Below the pieces are notes generated by a model. The model was given only the letters and a program-made list of their open reading frames with translations. It did not search any database and was not told the DNA's origin. A stretch of DNA of 64,000 bases from positions 5,704,001 through 5,768,000 of the forward strand of contig CAVNZM010000004.1 of the NCBI GenBank assembly GCA_963693365.1, written 5' to 3'. This DNA comes from Amoebidium appalachense. Its lineage: Eukaryota; Ichthyosporea. Within the stretch, counting starts at the first letter, position 1; each line of letters begins with the position of its first letter. This document shows positions 29,463 to 41,735 of this stretch, one piece after another. Position numbers and translations under genes: made by a program.

Positions 29463-30850
29463 CCTCCTTTTGGGTAATAAGAGAGACCTCTATACTACCA
29501 ATCTCATTAGTGAAACTACCGACGGAAACACCTGACCTAATTAATCACTATAGGCTCGATGCCCGGATTCACTAATTCTATTTCTATTGTCTTATCCGGC
29601 CATACCCTACTACGGGTCCATTGGGCCACCTCCTGAAATGGGGTTTTCGGAGTAAAAACCCCTAAATCCCCTATCCTAACATGATTGCCGGCCCGGACAC
29701 GTACCGTTTGGCACTGATAAGGCTCGATTACTACTTCAGCTACCGTTCTAGCACCAGACTGATAACCGTCGAGCCCATCATGGGTTTTAATTTTAACGCC
29801 GGACTGCAATTCTAAAACATTCGTACGTTCAAACAAAGCATTCACATGTCTACGGAAAAATGGGGCTCCCAACAAAACACTTTGAGCTAAATCCTTAACC
29901 ACATAACAAGCAACATGCACAGCCCTGGCCACCTATCTCACACGGCAACACACAAACACCTTCCACAGACATACTACTATTATTAGCACTACCTAAGGCT
30001 GTGCTAGAAGCATCTAAAATAGGAATTTCCCCCCCGGCCTGATTAAAACGACGAATAAACGAAGCATGCACACAATTAACCTGAGCCCCTCCATCGAGCA
30101 AAGCAACAGCCTTCAACTTACCATCAGCTAACCATACGTCTATATAATGCCGGCTAAAACCAACTAAATCCTCCTCCAATTCAAGCAACACATCATCACT
30201 CACACCCAATCCCTGCCCACGAAGACTCACACCCTCGATACCTACGTGCAACATTCCTACCTGTGGTGCCTGCACGGGTGGGGTGGGGTGTGTATGTGAT
30301 GTGGGTGGTGGTGGAGTGTGTGTGTGTGATGTGTGGGTGGGTGGTGTGTGTGTGTGTGGTGTATGTGTGGGTGTGTGTGTGGGTGTAGGTGTGTCTGCAA
30401 CCGTCGTATGTTGTTGTGGTGGTGTGTTTCTACGTGTCTGTGCCTTCCCCCCCTTCCCCCTTTACTCGTGTGTGTCCCCCCCCCTCCCGGAAACAATGGC
30501 ACAGAAACCCCCTCCGGTGTGGTTAGAATAAACAACGGGTTGGGACAAGAAACACTGAGACCATCCACTTGTGGCTGGGGAATCTCCCCCAACCACAAAA
30601 CATTCACACCATTCATACCTTTGGTAGAGTCACCCCACAAACATTCATGCCATACCACCTCGACGCTGTCTTGAGGACCCACGACGATGCCCGGCTCCCA
30701 CACGTATCGGGGCGGTGAGGGGGCAAAGGGAAGCTTAACCTGGGGTGGGGGAGGGTGAAGGTTCTCTGCAACCTGGGGGGGACCGATACTGTCCCCCCCC
30801 CCTCCCTCAGTGACCCCAGCTTCCCCCTCCCCCGGAACTCAATAGCTCTT
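29463..30850 (-). pseudogene. Protease region and low-complexity linker of gypsy copy A
   Basis: Retropepsin-like domain at 30160-30060 with VALLDGGAQVNCVHASFIRRF, followed by a second domain piece (SVLLGAPFFRRHVNALFE, matching the C-terminal retropepsin ALLGxxFL box) in 29537-29932. Active site reads Leu-Asp-Gly-Gly instead of the usual Asp-Ser/Thr-Gly. N-terminal to it is a His/Thr/Pro repeat (HTPTHTP) derived from GT-rich DNA at 30283-30400. Broken by frame changes at C/G runs (29930, 30260-30480). Confidence 0.8.
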
Positions 30851-31032
30851 GTAACTACGGCAATATGCAGCAGAGTGCCCTTGCCGGCCACAAAAGTAAC
30901 ATGCACCAAAGAAGGGGCCAGGGGGGCTTCAAAACCTTGGCGCAAAGCATAACCGGGAGCCCGGTCATGCTGGGGGGGCCCACCGTGTGCACCACGGCCC
31001 CCCCTTCCCCCCTTGCCCCCCCTCGGCCTCTC

Positions 31033-32175
31033 TCACCACCATTTCCACCCCCTCCCTCTACCCTGCCCACCACCACGAGCAAGATAAGGGGCAAACCTCT
31101 CGGTGAACTGCTGCTGTTGTCCTCCACGTCCACCTCGGCCACGACCGCCGTGTCCACCCCGGTCGCCGCCACGGCCACCCCGGAAGCCGAAGCCCCCTCG
31201 GCCAGAGAAGACGGCCTGGGAGAGCTCGGCAACCTGCTTGACCAACATGGTGAGTGCATCTGGCTGTTCACCCTCTTTTTTCTCTTTTTCCCCCTTCGGT
31301 CCACTCTCCTTCTTTTTCTTGTCTACTTCCATCACCTCCTTTTTATCCCTCTTATTGAACTTCACCTCGTGCATGGCAAGCAAGTGACGTTTAACATGCA
31401 ACACCACCTCATCTACATCATCATGCTCCCCAAACATGCGTGCAGTGTCTGTGTTTACAGAGAGAGCCTTACGAGCAAACTCAAACTTTTCCCTATCACT
31501 CACGTCACCAGCTAACTCACAAAGGTCTTCAAAGACCCGATATTCCCTCTCAAAGAATGCACGAGCTTCTACGGGGGACATATCTAAAGTGGGAAAGGTA
31601 TACTTCCATTCTCTGAGCTGGGCCCGGAAGGTACGGCGCCGGTCGGCCGTCAGGTATCGGCCGACGAGCCGGGCCGTATACTCGAGCTCGTTTTCCGGCC
31701 GTGTGAAGGCCTCGAGCTCCCCGTCCACGTCGTCGGTGCTGTTCTCGTCCTCGTCGTCGGGGATGAACCGTGCGGCCAGACGTTTCTGGCCGAGTGTCCG
31801 GGACACCATCTCGTCCCTCCCCTCGTCGTACTGCTGCTCGTATATACGAGCCGTCACCTGGGGGGCCTGCTCGGCCCGGTACGGGTGCTCCTCCATCAGG
31901 GTGCATAAGTCGGCCATTGTTTTGTGGTCGATGCACTGTTTGATCATTAAGCACGAGGCCGCTACAGTGGGGGCCTTCTTTGTGTCTAACACTAGTGTGG
32001 GTGTGTTAGCTAGGAGTGTCCTAAGCCACCTAGGTATTTCCGAGTCGTGTTTGAGTGTAAAACTGAAAGCTGTGGTCTGTCTAACGTCTAGTGTATGAAC
32101 CTGTGGTACCTGTGTGTGCAGGGAGCTATCCTCCGCTGCCAATGCGTAGAACATGTCTACGTTAAACTTAGCCAT
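31033..32175 (-). CDS. Gag of gypsy copy A (intact, 380 aa)
   Basis: Capsid protein of the chromovirus. Starts MAKFNVDMFYALAAEDS at ATG 32175, just inside the internal region. The helical middle (EAFTRPENELEYTARLVGRYLTADRR, ARAFFEREYRVFEDLCELAGD) is the capsid part. It ends in a Lys-rich stretch and an RGG box (GGRGGDRGGHGGRGRGGRGG) and WKWW*. The nucleocapsid zinc knuckle (CYFCGRQGHSAAYC) is not in this frame; it is in the +1 frame just downstream (30855-31032), and in this copy is itself out of frame with its neighbours. The same stop and same shift occur in copy C. Confidence 0.9.
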   Translation of the reverse strand: MAKFNVDMFYALAAEDSSLHTQVPQVHTLDVRQTTAFSFTLKHDSEIPRWLRTLLANTPTLVLDTKKAPTVAASCLMIKQCIDHKTMADLCTLMEEHPYRAEQAPQVTARIYEQQYDEGRDEMVSRTLGQKRLAARFIPDDEDENSTDDVDGELEAFTRPENELEYTARLVGRYLTADRRRTFRAQLREWKYTFPTLDMSPVEARAFFEREYRVFEDLCELAGDVSDREKFEFARKALSVNTDTARMFGEHDDVDEVVLHVKRHLLAMHEVKFNKRDKKEVMEVDKKKKESGPKGEKEKKEGEQPDALTMLVKQVAELSQAVFSGRGGFGFRGGRGGDRGGHGGRGRGGRGGQQQQFTERFAPYLARGGGQGRGRGWKWW

Positions 32176-32323
32176 TGTGTGGTGTTCGGGTGGTTGTGTT
32201 TATTTATTTATTTATTTTTTTTTTTTTTTTTTTTCTGTGTGTTTGAGGTGTAGCAACAGCCCAGAAGGAACTGTCACCGCGTTACCCTAGCGCGAAAAAC
32301 CGCACTAAAAGAAAGGTGTAGCT

Positions 32324-33043
32324 TGTCGTATCCTAATCTATGTGTACTAGAGACGCGGCACTCTACTAAGTGTACACACGCGAAAAGGAACGAACGTGTA
32401 CGAAAAAACGGTAAAGTTTATTCAGACCAGGCTCCGACGGGCAAACTTAGATCCGTACGGAATGAGTCTAAGTTACGACTGAGGCCATCAAGGCCGTGCC
32501 CTCAAAGATCATCATCACCTGGCCCCCTACGATGCCACATTCCATTAACATTCCGATCTACTTTTATCGTGCGCCTGCACGAGCTAAGTCGATCTACTCA
32601 ACTAATATATTTATCCATGTCTCACCCCTCACCCTCCCCCTAGTGGCACCGCAGAGTCTAAATCTACATTTCATACTATCCTCCCCCCCCCCCTCCCTCC
32701 CCCCCTTTCCTCTACATCTACATATATAAATACGTTTGGCAACATACACTATCTAACCTTGCCAATACTTACAAAAGGGCTTCTGCCCGAACAATCACAT
32801 TCCTAAGTCCTCCTACGATCTATCCTACACACTAATTAGAATTCTATTGGTCGGCTGTCCCGGCTGACGTGGTCCAATGCCCTGCGCCGGCAGAGGCAAG
32901 ATGCACGTAGCTGTACAGCTATCTTGAGGCCCCGGACTTGATCTTGATGATCTGTGGACCCGGGCCACCCCCCCCCCCCCCCCCCCCCCCCGATCTCGAT
33001 CGTAGACTTAGGCTAATCTGCTGAGACGGATTAGTATATGTCA
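32324..33043 (-). repeat. 5' LTR of gypsy copy A
   Basis: 720 bp, near-identical to 25023-25741. Internal sequence begins AGCTACACCTTTC; no convincing tRNA primer-binding site is visible. Region 32176-32323 is leader with a T run at 32208-32233. Confidence 0.93.
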
Positions 33044-33084
33044 GATGACCGACAGTATTGGGACAGCCCAATGTATAACCCTAA

Positions 33085-35160
33085 CCACACCTATGGATGG
33101 GTTTACAGCAACCACAACTTTCGTGGTACTCCTAACCCCATACATTGGATGTACACTGGATGTCGTGCACACCTCCGGATTACGACATCATAAGATGGTC
33201 TTGCTGCACCCCCTCGGAAGACTGTCTTACGACGTCGGAAATAACTGTCGAATGGATGGGTTTACAATATCCATATGAATGTCCTCGACAACCATTAGTT
33301 GTCGTAAACCCCACCTGAGTACGACATCGTAACATGCTCTTACGACACCCCACGTGAGACTGTCAATAGGACGTCTGAAACCCCGCCGGATGGATTGGTT
33401 TACAGTATGCATTTGAAGGTCCACGATACACTGTGTATGTCGTAAACACCTGCACATTACGACATCGTAAGATGATATTATGGTGGTACTCCTAACCCCA
33501 TACAGTGGATGTACACTGGATGTCGTGCACACCTCCGGATTACGACATCATAAGATGGTCTTGCTGCACCCCCTCGGAAGCCTGTCTTACGACGTCGGAA
33601 ATAACTGTCGTATGGATGGGTTTACAATATCCATATGAATGTCCTCGACAACCATTAGTTGTCGTAAACCCCACCTGAGTACGACATCGTAACATGCTCT
33701 TACGACACCCCACGTGAGACTGTCACTAGACGTCTGAAACCCCGCCGGATGGATTGGTTTACAGTATCCATTTGAAGGTCCACGATACACTGTGTATGTC
33801 GTAAACACCTGCACATTACGACATCGTAAGATGATATTATGGTGGTACTCCTAACCCCATACATTGGATGTACACTGGATGTCGTGCACACCTCCGGATT
33901 ACGACATCATAAGATGGTCTTGCTGCACCCCCTCGAAAGACTGTCTTACGACGTCGGAAATAACTGTCGAATGGATATGGGTTTACAATATCCATATGAA
34001 TGTCCTCGACAACCATTAGTTGTCGTAAACCCCACCTGAGTACGACATCGTAACATGCTCTTACGACACCCCACGTGAGACTGTCAATGGACGTCTGAAA
34101 CCCCGCCGGATGGATTGGTTTACAGTATCCATATGAAGGTCCACGATACACTGTGTATGTCGTAAAGACCTGCACATTACGACATCGTAAGATGATATTA
34201 TGGTGGTACTCCTAACCCCATACATTGGATGTACACTGGATGTCGTGCACACCTCCGGATTACGACATCATAAGATGGTCTTGCTGCACCCCCTCGAAAG
34301 ACTGTCGTACGACGTCGGAAATAACTGTCGAATGGATGGGTTTACAATATCCATATGAATGTCCTCGACAACCATTAGTTGTCGTACACCCCACCTGAGT
34401 ACGACATCGTAACATGCTCTTACGACACCCCATGTGAGACTGTCAATAGACGTCTGAAACCCCGCCGGATGGATTGGTTTACAGTATCCATTTGAAGGTC
34501 CACGATACACTGTGTATGTCGTAAAGACCTGCACATTACGACATCGTAAGATGATATTATGGTGGTACTCCTAACCCCATACATTGGATGTACACTGTAT
34601 GTCGTGCACACCTCCGGATTACGACATCATAAGATGGTCTTGCTGCACCCCCTCGGAAGACTGTCTTAAAACATCGGAATCAACTGTCGAATGGATGGGT
34701 TTACAATATCCATATGAGTGTCCTCGACAACCATTAGTTGTCGTAAACCCCCCCAGTATACGACATCGTAACATGCTCTTGCGACACCCAACGTGAGACT
34801 GTCAATAGACGTCTGAAACCCCCCGGATGGATTGGTTTACAGTATCCATATGAAGGTCCACGATACACTGTGTATGTCGTAAACACCTGCACATTACGAC
34901 ATCGTAAGATGATATTATGGTGGTACTCCTAACACCATACATTGGATGTACACTGGATGTCGTGCACACCTCCGGATTATGACATCATAAGATGGTCTTG
35001 CTGCACCCCCTCGGAAGACTGTCTTAAGACATCGGAAACAACTGTCGAATGGATGGGTTTACAATATCCATATGAATGTCCTCGACAACCATTAGTTGTC
35101 GTAAAGACGTCTGAAAACCCCGCCTGATGGATGGGTTTACCGTATCGATAGGAAGGTCAT
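33085..35160. repeat. 360-bp satellite array, higher-order structure
   Basis: The anchor GTGGTACTCCTAAC recurs at 33123, 33483, 33842, 34203, 34562 and 34921 (359-361 bp). Within each unit TACGACATC recurs at spacings of about 139, 138 and 83 bp, so the 360-mer is built from two diverged ~139-bp monomers plus a truncated third. Units are 93-98 percent alike by eye. All frames through it are artefacts. Confidence 0.93.
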
Positions 35161-35699
35161 GGCAGGCCATGTTGAAATCATATAAATTAGCACTGGTAGT
35201 AAAAAACCAAGCTGTGTACATTTTAATTGAGCATCTGGAGGGGCTGCTATATAGCTATATGATAGGCCACTATCATTAGGCAGGTATGTGTAATATAGAT
35301 GTTAATAATTTTCTTGTAAAATTGTAAATAATAACTGGTGGCACGGCCTTCTGGATACATATAACAATGGATGTTTTATGGGGGTTTCGTGGGAATGCTG
35401 GCATACTTGAGAGAGAATACATAAGAGAACGAATCGGATGCTGACTCGGAGGGGGTACAAGAACTAGCAGAGTTTGTGGGTGCCTGGAACGGCAGGGGAT
35501 TATAGTAGTGGGATAATTATATTGCGGAAAGCTGAACAGTGTAGCGTATAGACGGCGGTGAACATGCCGGTATGAAGTCCATATGCGTGTACATGTATTA
35601 AAAGTAAATCAAGAGCGGTGCCAAAAGAACTTATTTAATAAACAAAAAAACCAAAACTGAAGATAATCTGATAGAAAACACCTGACATTTACAAACCAT
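35161..35699. other. Unassigned AT-rich DNA inside the TIR element
   Basis: No repeat or gene recognised. AATAAA motifs occur near 35635, which on this strand would not serve the minus-strand transposase piece next to it. Confidence 0.4.
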
Positions 35700-36063
35700 G
35701 CACTCAATTCAAGAGTTACGACCCATGTGCACGTATTTGTTAACGAGGAACTCCTTCCTCCCCCCTACAGGGACCTTCACCGGGATGCAGTGGAAATCCC
35801 CAATATAGACTCGACGTCAATAACGTCGTACCTCGGTCTTCGCTGCGCATTCGCACCAACCATCTCCCATGTCAGTCGGGGACAACGTGTGTGTTCGTCC
35901 AGATGTCTGCGCTCTGTGTAGTATCGAACGAAGGCACGATTCAGAAGCTTGTCCCCATGCTCTGAAGTGCAGGTGAAGAGAAGCACCACCTTTGCGTAGA
36001 AATGCACCTCATCGCCGTCCTCGTCTTCCCCCGCACCAATAATGACGTCATCGTACCTATCCC
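35700..36063 (-). pseudogene. Transposase-like C-terminal exon
   Basis: Minus-strand coding piece: DEVHFYAKVVLLFTC, AFVRYYTERRH, RCPRLTWEMV, YDVIDVESILG, and after a 1-nt frame change FHCIPVK..FLVNKYVHMGRNS*. The series FYA.V, L/AFVRWY, CPRL, Y.VI.V.SI....HIIP, ..VNK is what I know from the C-terminal end of CACTA/Plavaka-like transposases of fungi and protists; this is recognition from memory, not a search. Possible 3' splice site GGGATAG at about 36060. Lies on the same strand as the exon at 37270-37478. Broken by the frameshift at about 35795. Confidence 0.5.
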
Positions 36064-36129
36064 GAGCACACAAACCCAAACCAAATATATATATATATGA
36101 ATTCTCCATGTTTCAAACCCCCCCCGGCC

Positions 36130-36990
36130 CATTACGCCTCCCCAATGTAAACCGGGTACTAATTTATTGCCCAGGGCCTCCCAAAGTTTGGTTGTCCTCC
36201 CATCAATCCCCTGCACGTTATTAACTGTTGCCAACCCCCAACCCTCCCTTTTCCCTATGTATTATAGCGCATTTTGCCTAATATGGACGTACAACGGTTA
36301 ATAACTTTCCCCACAGAAATGGGGAGACAGTCCGACCGGTTTTTTTAGACCCCCCACACAGAGACACTGCCTAATGCAAAGTTTGATTGTCCTCCCATCA
36401 ATCCCCTGCACGTTATTAACTGTTGAATCCCCCCCTTTTCCCTATGTATTATAGCGCATTTTGCCTAATATGGACGTACAACGGTTAATAACTTTCCCCA
36501 CAGAAATGGGGAGACAGTCCGACCGGTTTTGTTAGACCCCCCACACAGAGACACTGCCCTAAAATGCAAAGTTTGGTTGTGCTCCCATCAAACCCCTGCA
36601 CGTTATTAATCGTTGAATCCCCCCCTTTTCCCCACGTATTATAGCGCATTTTGCCTAATATGGACGTACAACGGTTAATAACTTTCCCCACAGAAATGGG
36701 GAGACAGTCCGACCGGTTTTGTTAGCCCCCCACACAGAGACACTGCCCTAAAATGCAAAGTTTGGTTGTGCTCCCATCAAACCCCTGCACGTTATTAATC
36801 GTTGAATCCCCCCTTTTCCCCACGTATTATAGCGCATTTTGCCTAATATGGACGTGCAACGGTTAATAACTTTCCCCACAGAAATAGGGGGACAATCCGA
36901 CCGGTTTTGTTACATCACCCACACAGAGACACTGCCTAATGGAAAGTTTGGTTGGGCCCCCATCAATCCCCTGCACGTTATTAACCGTGC
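36130..36990. repeat. 188-bp tandem array (about 4.5 units)
   Basis: ATTATAGCGCATTTTGCC recurs at 36261, 36448, 36638 and 36826. Each unit includes GACCGGTTTTGTTAG and CCCCTGCACGTTATTAA. The array lies between two minus-strand transposase-like coding pieces, so it would be intronic. Confidence 0.92.
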
Positions 36991-37269
36991 AAATGTATCC
37001 AGCTTGTAGTATCCACCTTTGAAGGTGGTTCACATGTCTACGGTGTAATAAAGATGTCCAAACATAGTCCATAAGACGCCTTATGTATATCCATGGGCCA
37101 TCCCCAAGACTGTAACAATACCATCCATATTACTGTCGTAAAACGATATATCGTACGGTACAAACGGTCGTAAGACGATACATATTATCGTCGACATGTG
37201 GACTACGACATACAAACATGCTCGCAGGATATCGTAGATTTCACCATAATTTGGAGTACTAGTACTCAC
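36991..37269. other. Spacer, presumed intron of the minus-strand gene
   Basis: Contains TTACGA/TCGTAA-type motifs (TCGTAAAACGATA) like those at the element ends. No coding block recognised. Confidence 0.35.
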
Positions 37270-37478
37270 CTGCAAAATGAATGCATGCAGAGTTCTTGTT
37301 GGTCATATGATACGGCATCTTGCAGTAGTATTTGTGAGCACGCTCCCAGCTCTCAGCTGACTCCACCGGGCCAAAGAGGCGATAGTCGTCAGAATAATGC
37401 ACACCAGCATGGAATTTCGATGTTTTGAGTTCGTTCTTGGTGGAGTCCTTGAAGCACTCGTACGCAGCTTTGCCGAAC
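37270..37478 (-). pseudogene. Transposase-like internal exon
   Basis: An open minus-strand stretch of about 70 codons without its own ATG start: FGKAAYECFKDSTKNE, SKFHAGVHYSDDYRLFGPV, SWERAHKYYCKMPYHMTNKN, ACIHFAG. It ends at a strong splice donor (GCAG|GTGAGT at 37270/37269) and has a possible acceptor CGCAG at 37479. The motif HYxDDYRLFGP...ER.HK...K.PY..TN resembles the HxxDxIRLFGTTDNY.T...E..H...K..Y..T block of CACTA/Plavaka-like transposases. Upstream exons may lie at 37560-37740, interrupted by the G tract. I cannot prove joining to 35700-36063. Function inferred; the copy is probably dead. Confidence 0.5.
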
Positions 37479-37602
37479 CTGCGTTTTTTGTTGGTGATAT
37501 TACTTTACAATATAATGCACTAGAGCGGCACGGAGTCCATTACCAAATGGCGAAAGTTCTGCCATCGTTTCGTGTAGGATCTATACACCTAGACACGTGC
37601 AG

Positions 37603-37649
37603 GGGGGGGGGGGGGGGTCGTAGTGGGAAGGAGGGAAGACAGGGGGGGT

Positions 37650-37701
<52 letters not shown>
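37603..37701 (+). repeat. Poly-G tract
   Basis: G12 at 37603-37615 and an almost uninterrupted G run of about 60 bases at 37640-37701. Strong G-quadruplex potential on the plus strand; length is likely unreliable in assembly. Confidence 0.95.
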
Positions 37702-37845
37702 CGGCAGACACGTACGTTCTGTAACGCTCCTTCATCTCGTTGAGTGAGTCCTTTTTTATAATGTATTTCCGTTTATATATTTACACATAATCGCCACATG
37801 CATTTACCGGTGCGCCATGATAAACACATGGCCGGCTTATCATTG

Positions 37846-39120
<1,275 letters not shown>

Positions 39121-41735
39121 ACCCCTTGTAGCATAGAGCCCCCCTTGTAGCATAGTATATGTACATATGTTACCTAGACATTATTGGGTTTTCAATAACT
39201 ACCCACAGAACAGCCTCTAGCACGAGACATTTACCACAAAGTTTATGGGGGGGATGGTAAATGTGCCCCTGGAGTACGAGGGTCACACGAAAAAAACACA
39301 ACGTTGTAGCTCGTATAGAACCCCCCTTGTAGCATAGTATATGTCCATGTGTTACCTCAGTAGGCATTTTTGGTTTTTTCAATAACTACCAACAGAACAG
39401 CCTCTAGCACGAGAAATTTACCACAAAGTATGGGGGGGATGGGGAATGTTCCCCTGGAGTACGAGGGTCACACAAAAAAAAAACACAACGTTGTAGCTCG
39501 TATAAAACCCCCCTTGTAGCATAGTATATGTCCATGTGTTACCTAGACATTTTTGGTTTTTTCAAAAACTACCCACAGAACAGCTTCTAGCACGAGAAAG
39601 TTACCACACAGTTTATGGGGGGGATGGGGAATGTGCTCCTGGAGTACGAGGGTCACACGAAAAAAACACAAAGTTGTAGCTCGTATAGAACCCCCCTTGT
39701 AGCATAGTATATGTCCATGTGTTACCTAGACATTTTTGGTTTTTTCAATAACTACCCACAGAACAGCTTCTAGCACGAGAAATTTACCACACAGTTTATG
39801 GGGGGGATGGGGAATGTGCCCCCCTGGAGTACGAGGGTCACACGAAAAAAACACAACGTTGTAGCTCGAATAGAACCCCCCTTGTAGCATAGTATATGTA
39901 CATGTGTTGCTTACACATTATTGGTTTTTTCAATAACTACCCACAGAACAGCTTCTAGCACGAGAAATTTACCACACAGTTTATGGGGGGGATGGGGAAT
40001 GTGCCCCTGGAGTACGAGGGTCACACGAAAAAAACACAACGTTGTAGCTCGAATAGAACCCCCCTTGTAGCATAGTATATATATGTACATGCGTTGCTTA
40101 CACATTATTGGTTTTTTCAATAACTACCCACAGAACAGCTTCTAGCACGAGAAAGTTACCACACAGTTTATGGGGGGGATGGGGAATGTGCCCCTGGAGT
40201 ACGAGGGTCACACGAAAAAAACACAACGTTGTAGCTCGAATAGAACCCCCCTTGTAGCATAGTATATGTACATGCGTTGCTTACACATTATTGGTTTTTT
40301 CAATAACTACCCACAGAATAGCCTCTAGCACGAGAAATTTACCACAAAGTTTGTGGGGGGATGGGGAATGTGCCCCTGGAGTACGAGGGTCACACGAAAA
40401 AAACACAAAGTTGTAGCTCGTATAGAACCCCCCTTGTGATAGTATATGTCATGTGTTACCTAGACATTTTTGGTTTTTTCAAAAACTACCCACAGAACAG
40501 CTTCTAGCACGAGAAAGTTACCACACAGTTTATGGGGGGGATGGGGAATGCGCCCCTGGAGTGCGAGGGTCACACGAAAAAAACACAACGTTGTAGCTCG
40601 AATAGAACCCCCCTTGTAGCATAGTATATGTACATGTGTTGCTTACACATTAAGTTGGTTTTTTCAATAACTACCCACAGAACAGCTTCTAGCACGAGAA
40701 ATTTACCACACTGTTTATGGGGGGGATGGGGAATGTGCCCCTGGAGTACGAGGGTCACACAAAAAAAAACACAACGTTGTAGCTCGTATAGAACCCCCCT
40801 TGTAGCATAGAATATGTACATATGTTACCTAGACATTATTGGTTTTTCAATAACTACCCACAGAATAGCCTCTAGCACGAGAAATTTACCACAAAGTTTG
40901 TGGGGGGGATGGTGAATGTGCCCCTGGAGTACGAGGGTCACACGAAAAAAACACAAAGTTGTAGCTCGTATAGAACCCCCCTTGTAGCATAGTATATGTC
41001 CATGTGTTACCTAGACATTTTTGGTTTTTTCAATAACTACCCACAGAACAGCTTCTAGCACGAGAAATTTACCACACAGTTTATGGGGGGGATGGGGAAT
41101 GTGCCCCCCTGGAGTACGAGGGTCACACGAAAAAAACACAACGTTGTAGCTCGAATAGAACCCCCCTTGTAGCATAGTATATGTCCATGTGTTACCTAGA
41201 CATTATTGGTTTTTTCAATAACTACCCACAGAACAGCTTCTAGCACGAGAAATTTACCACACAGTTTATGGGGGGGATGGGGAATGTGCCCCTGGAGTAC
41301 GAGGGTCACACGAAAAAAACACAACGTTGTAGCTCGAATAGAACCCCCCTTGTAGCATAGTATATGTACATGCGTTGCTTACACATTATTGGTTTTTTCA
41401 ATAACTACCCACAGAACAGCTTCTAGCACGAGAAAGTTACCACACAGTTTATGGGGGGGATGGGGAATGTGCCCCTGGAGTGCGAGGGTCACACGAAAAA
41501 AACACAACGTTGTAGCTCGTATAGAACCCCCCTTGTAGCATAGTATATGTACATATGTTACTTGCACATTATTGGTTTTTTCAATAACTACCCACAGAAC
41601 AGCTTCTGGCACGAGAAATTTACCACAAAGTTTATGGGGGGGATGGTGAGTGTGCCTCTGGAGTACGAGGGTCACCCGAAAAAAACACAACATTGTAGCC
41701 CGGATTGAAACCCCCTTTGTACCATATACATCATA
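39121..41735. repeat. 183-bp tandem array (about 14 units)
   Basis: CCCCCTTGTAGCATAGTATATGT recurs about every 183 bp (39140, 39324, 39508, 39693, 39876, 40060, 40246, 40428, 40610, 40793, 40976, 41159, 41343, 41527). Each unit has TTTTTTCAATAACTACC, CAGCTTCTAGCACGAGAAA and GGAGTACGAGGGTCACAC. Units are very similar, the last (about 41708) diverged. Confidence 0.94.

Larger units (their letters stand above)
25023..33043 (-). mobile_element. Ty3/gypsy chromovirus copy A
   Basis: 8.0 kb, LTR to LTR, order gag-PR-RT-RNaseH-IN-chromodomain on the minus strand. LTRs differ at only about three positions besides C-run length, so it is young. The expected 5-bp target duplication is not found: left flank ..GATAAC, right flank GATGAC.., which differ. 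It lies inside the TIR element next to the 360-bp satellite. Confidence 0.93.

Noticed and set aside
31436-32098. 220-residue plus-strand Ser/Arg-rich ORF, also at 60229-60891
   Set aside because: Antisense of gypsy gag in both copies; conserved only because gag is.
33085-35160. Small ORFs repeated every 360 bp
   Set aside because: Frames are by-products of the satellite unit and have no protein-like conservation beyond the DNA.
36130-36990. Possible CRISPR-like regular repeats
   Set aside because: Repeats are contiguous 183-188-bp tandem units with no short-repeat/spacer pattern, in a eukaryotic transposon context.
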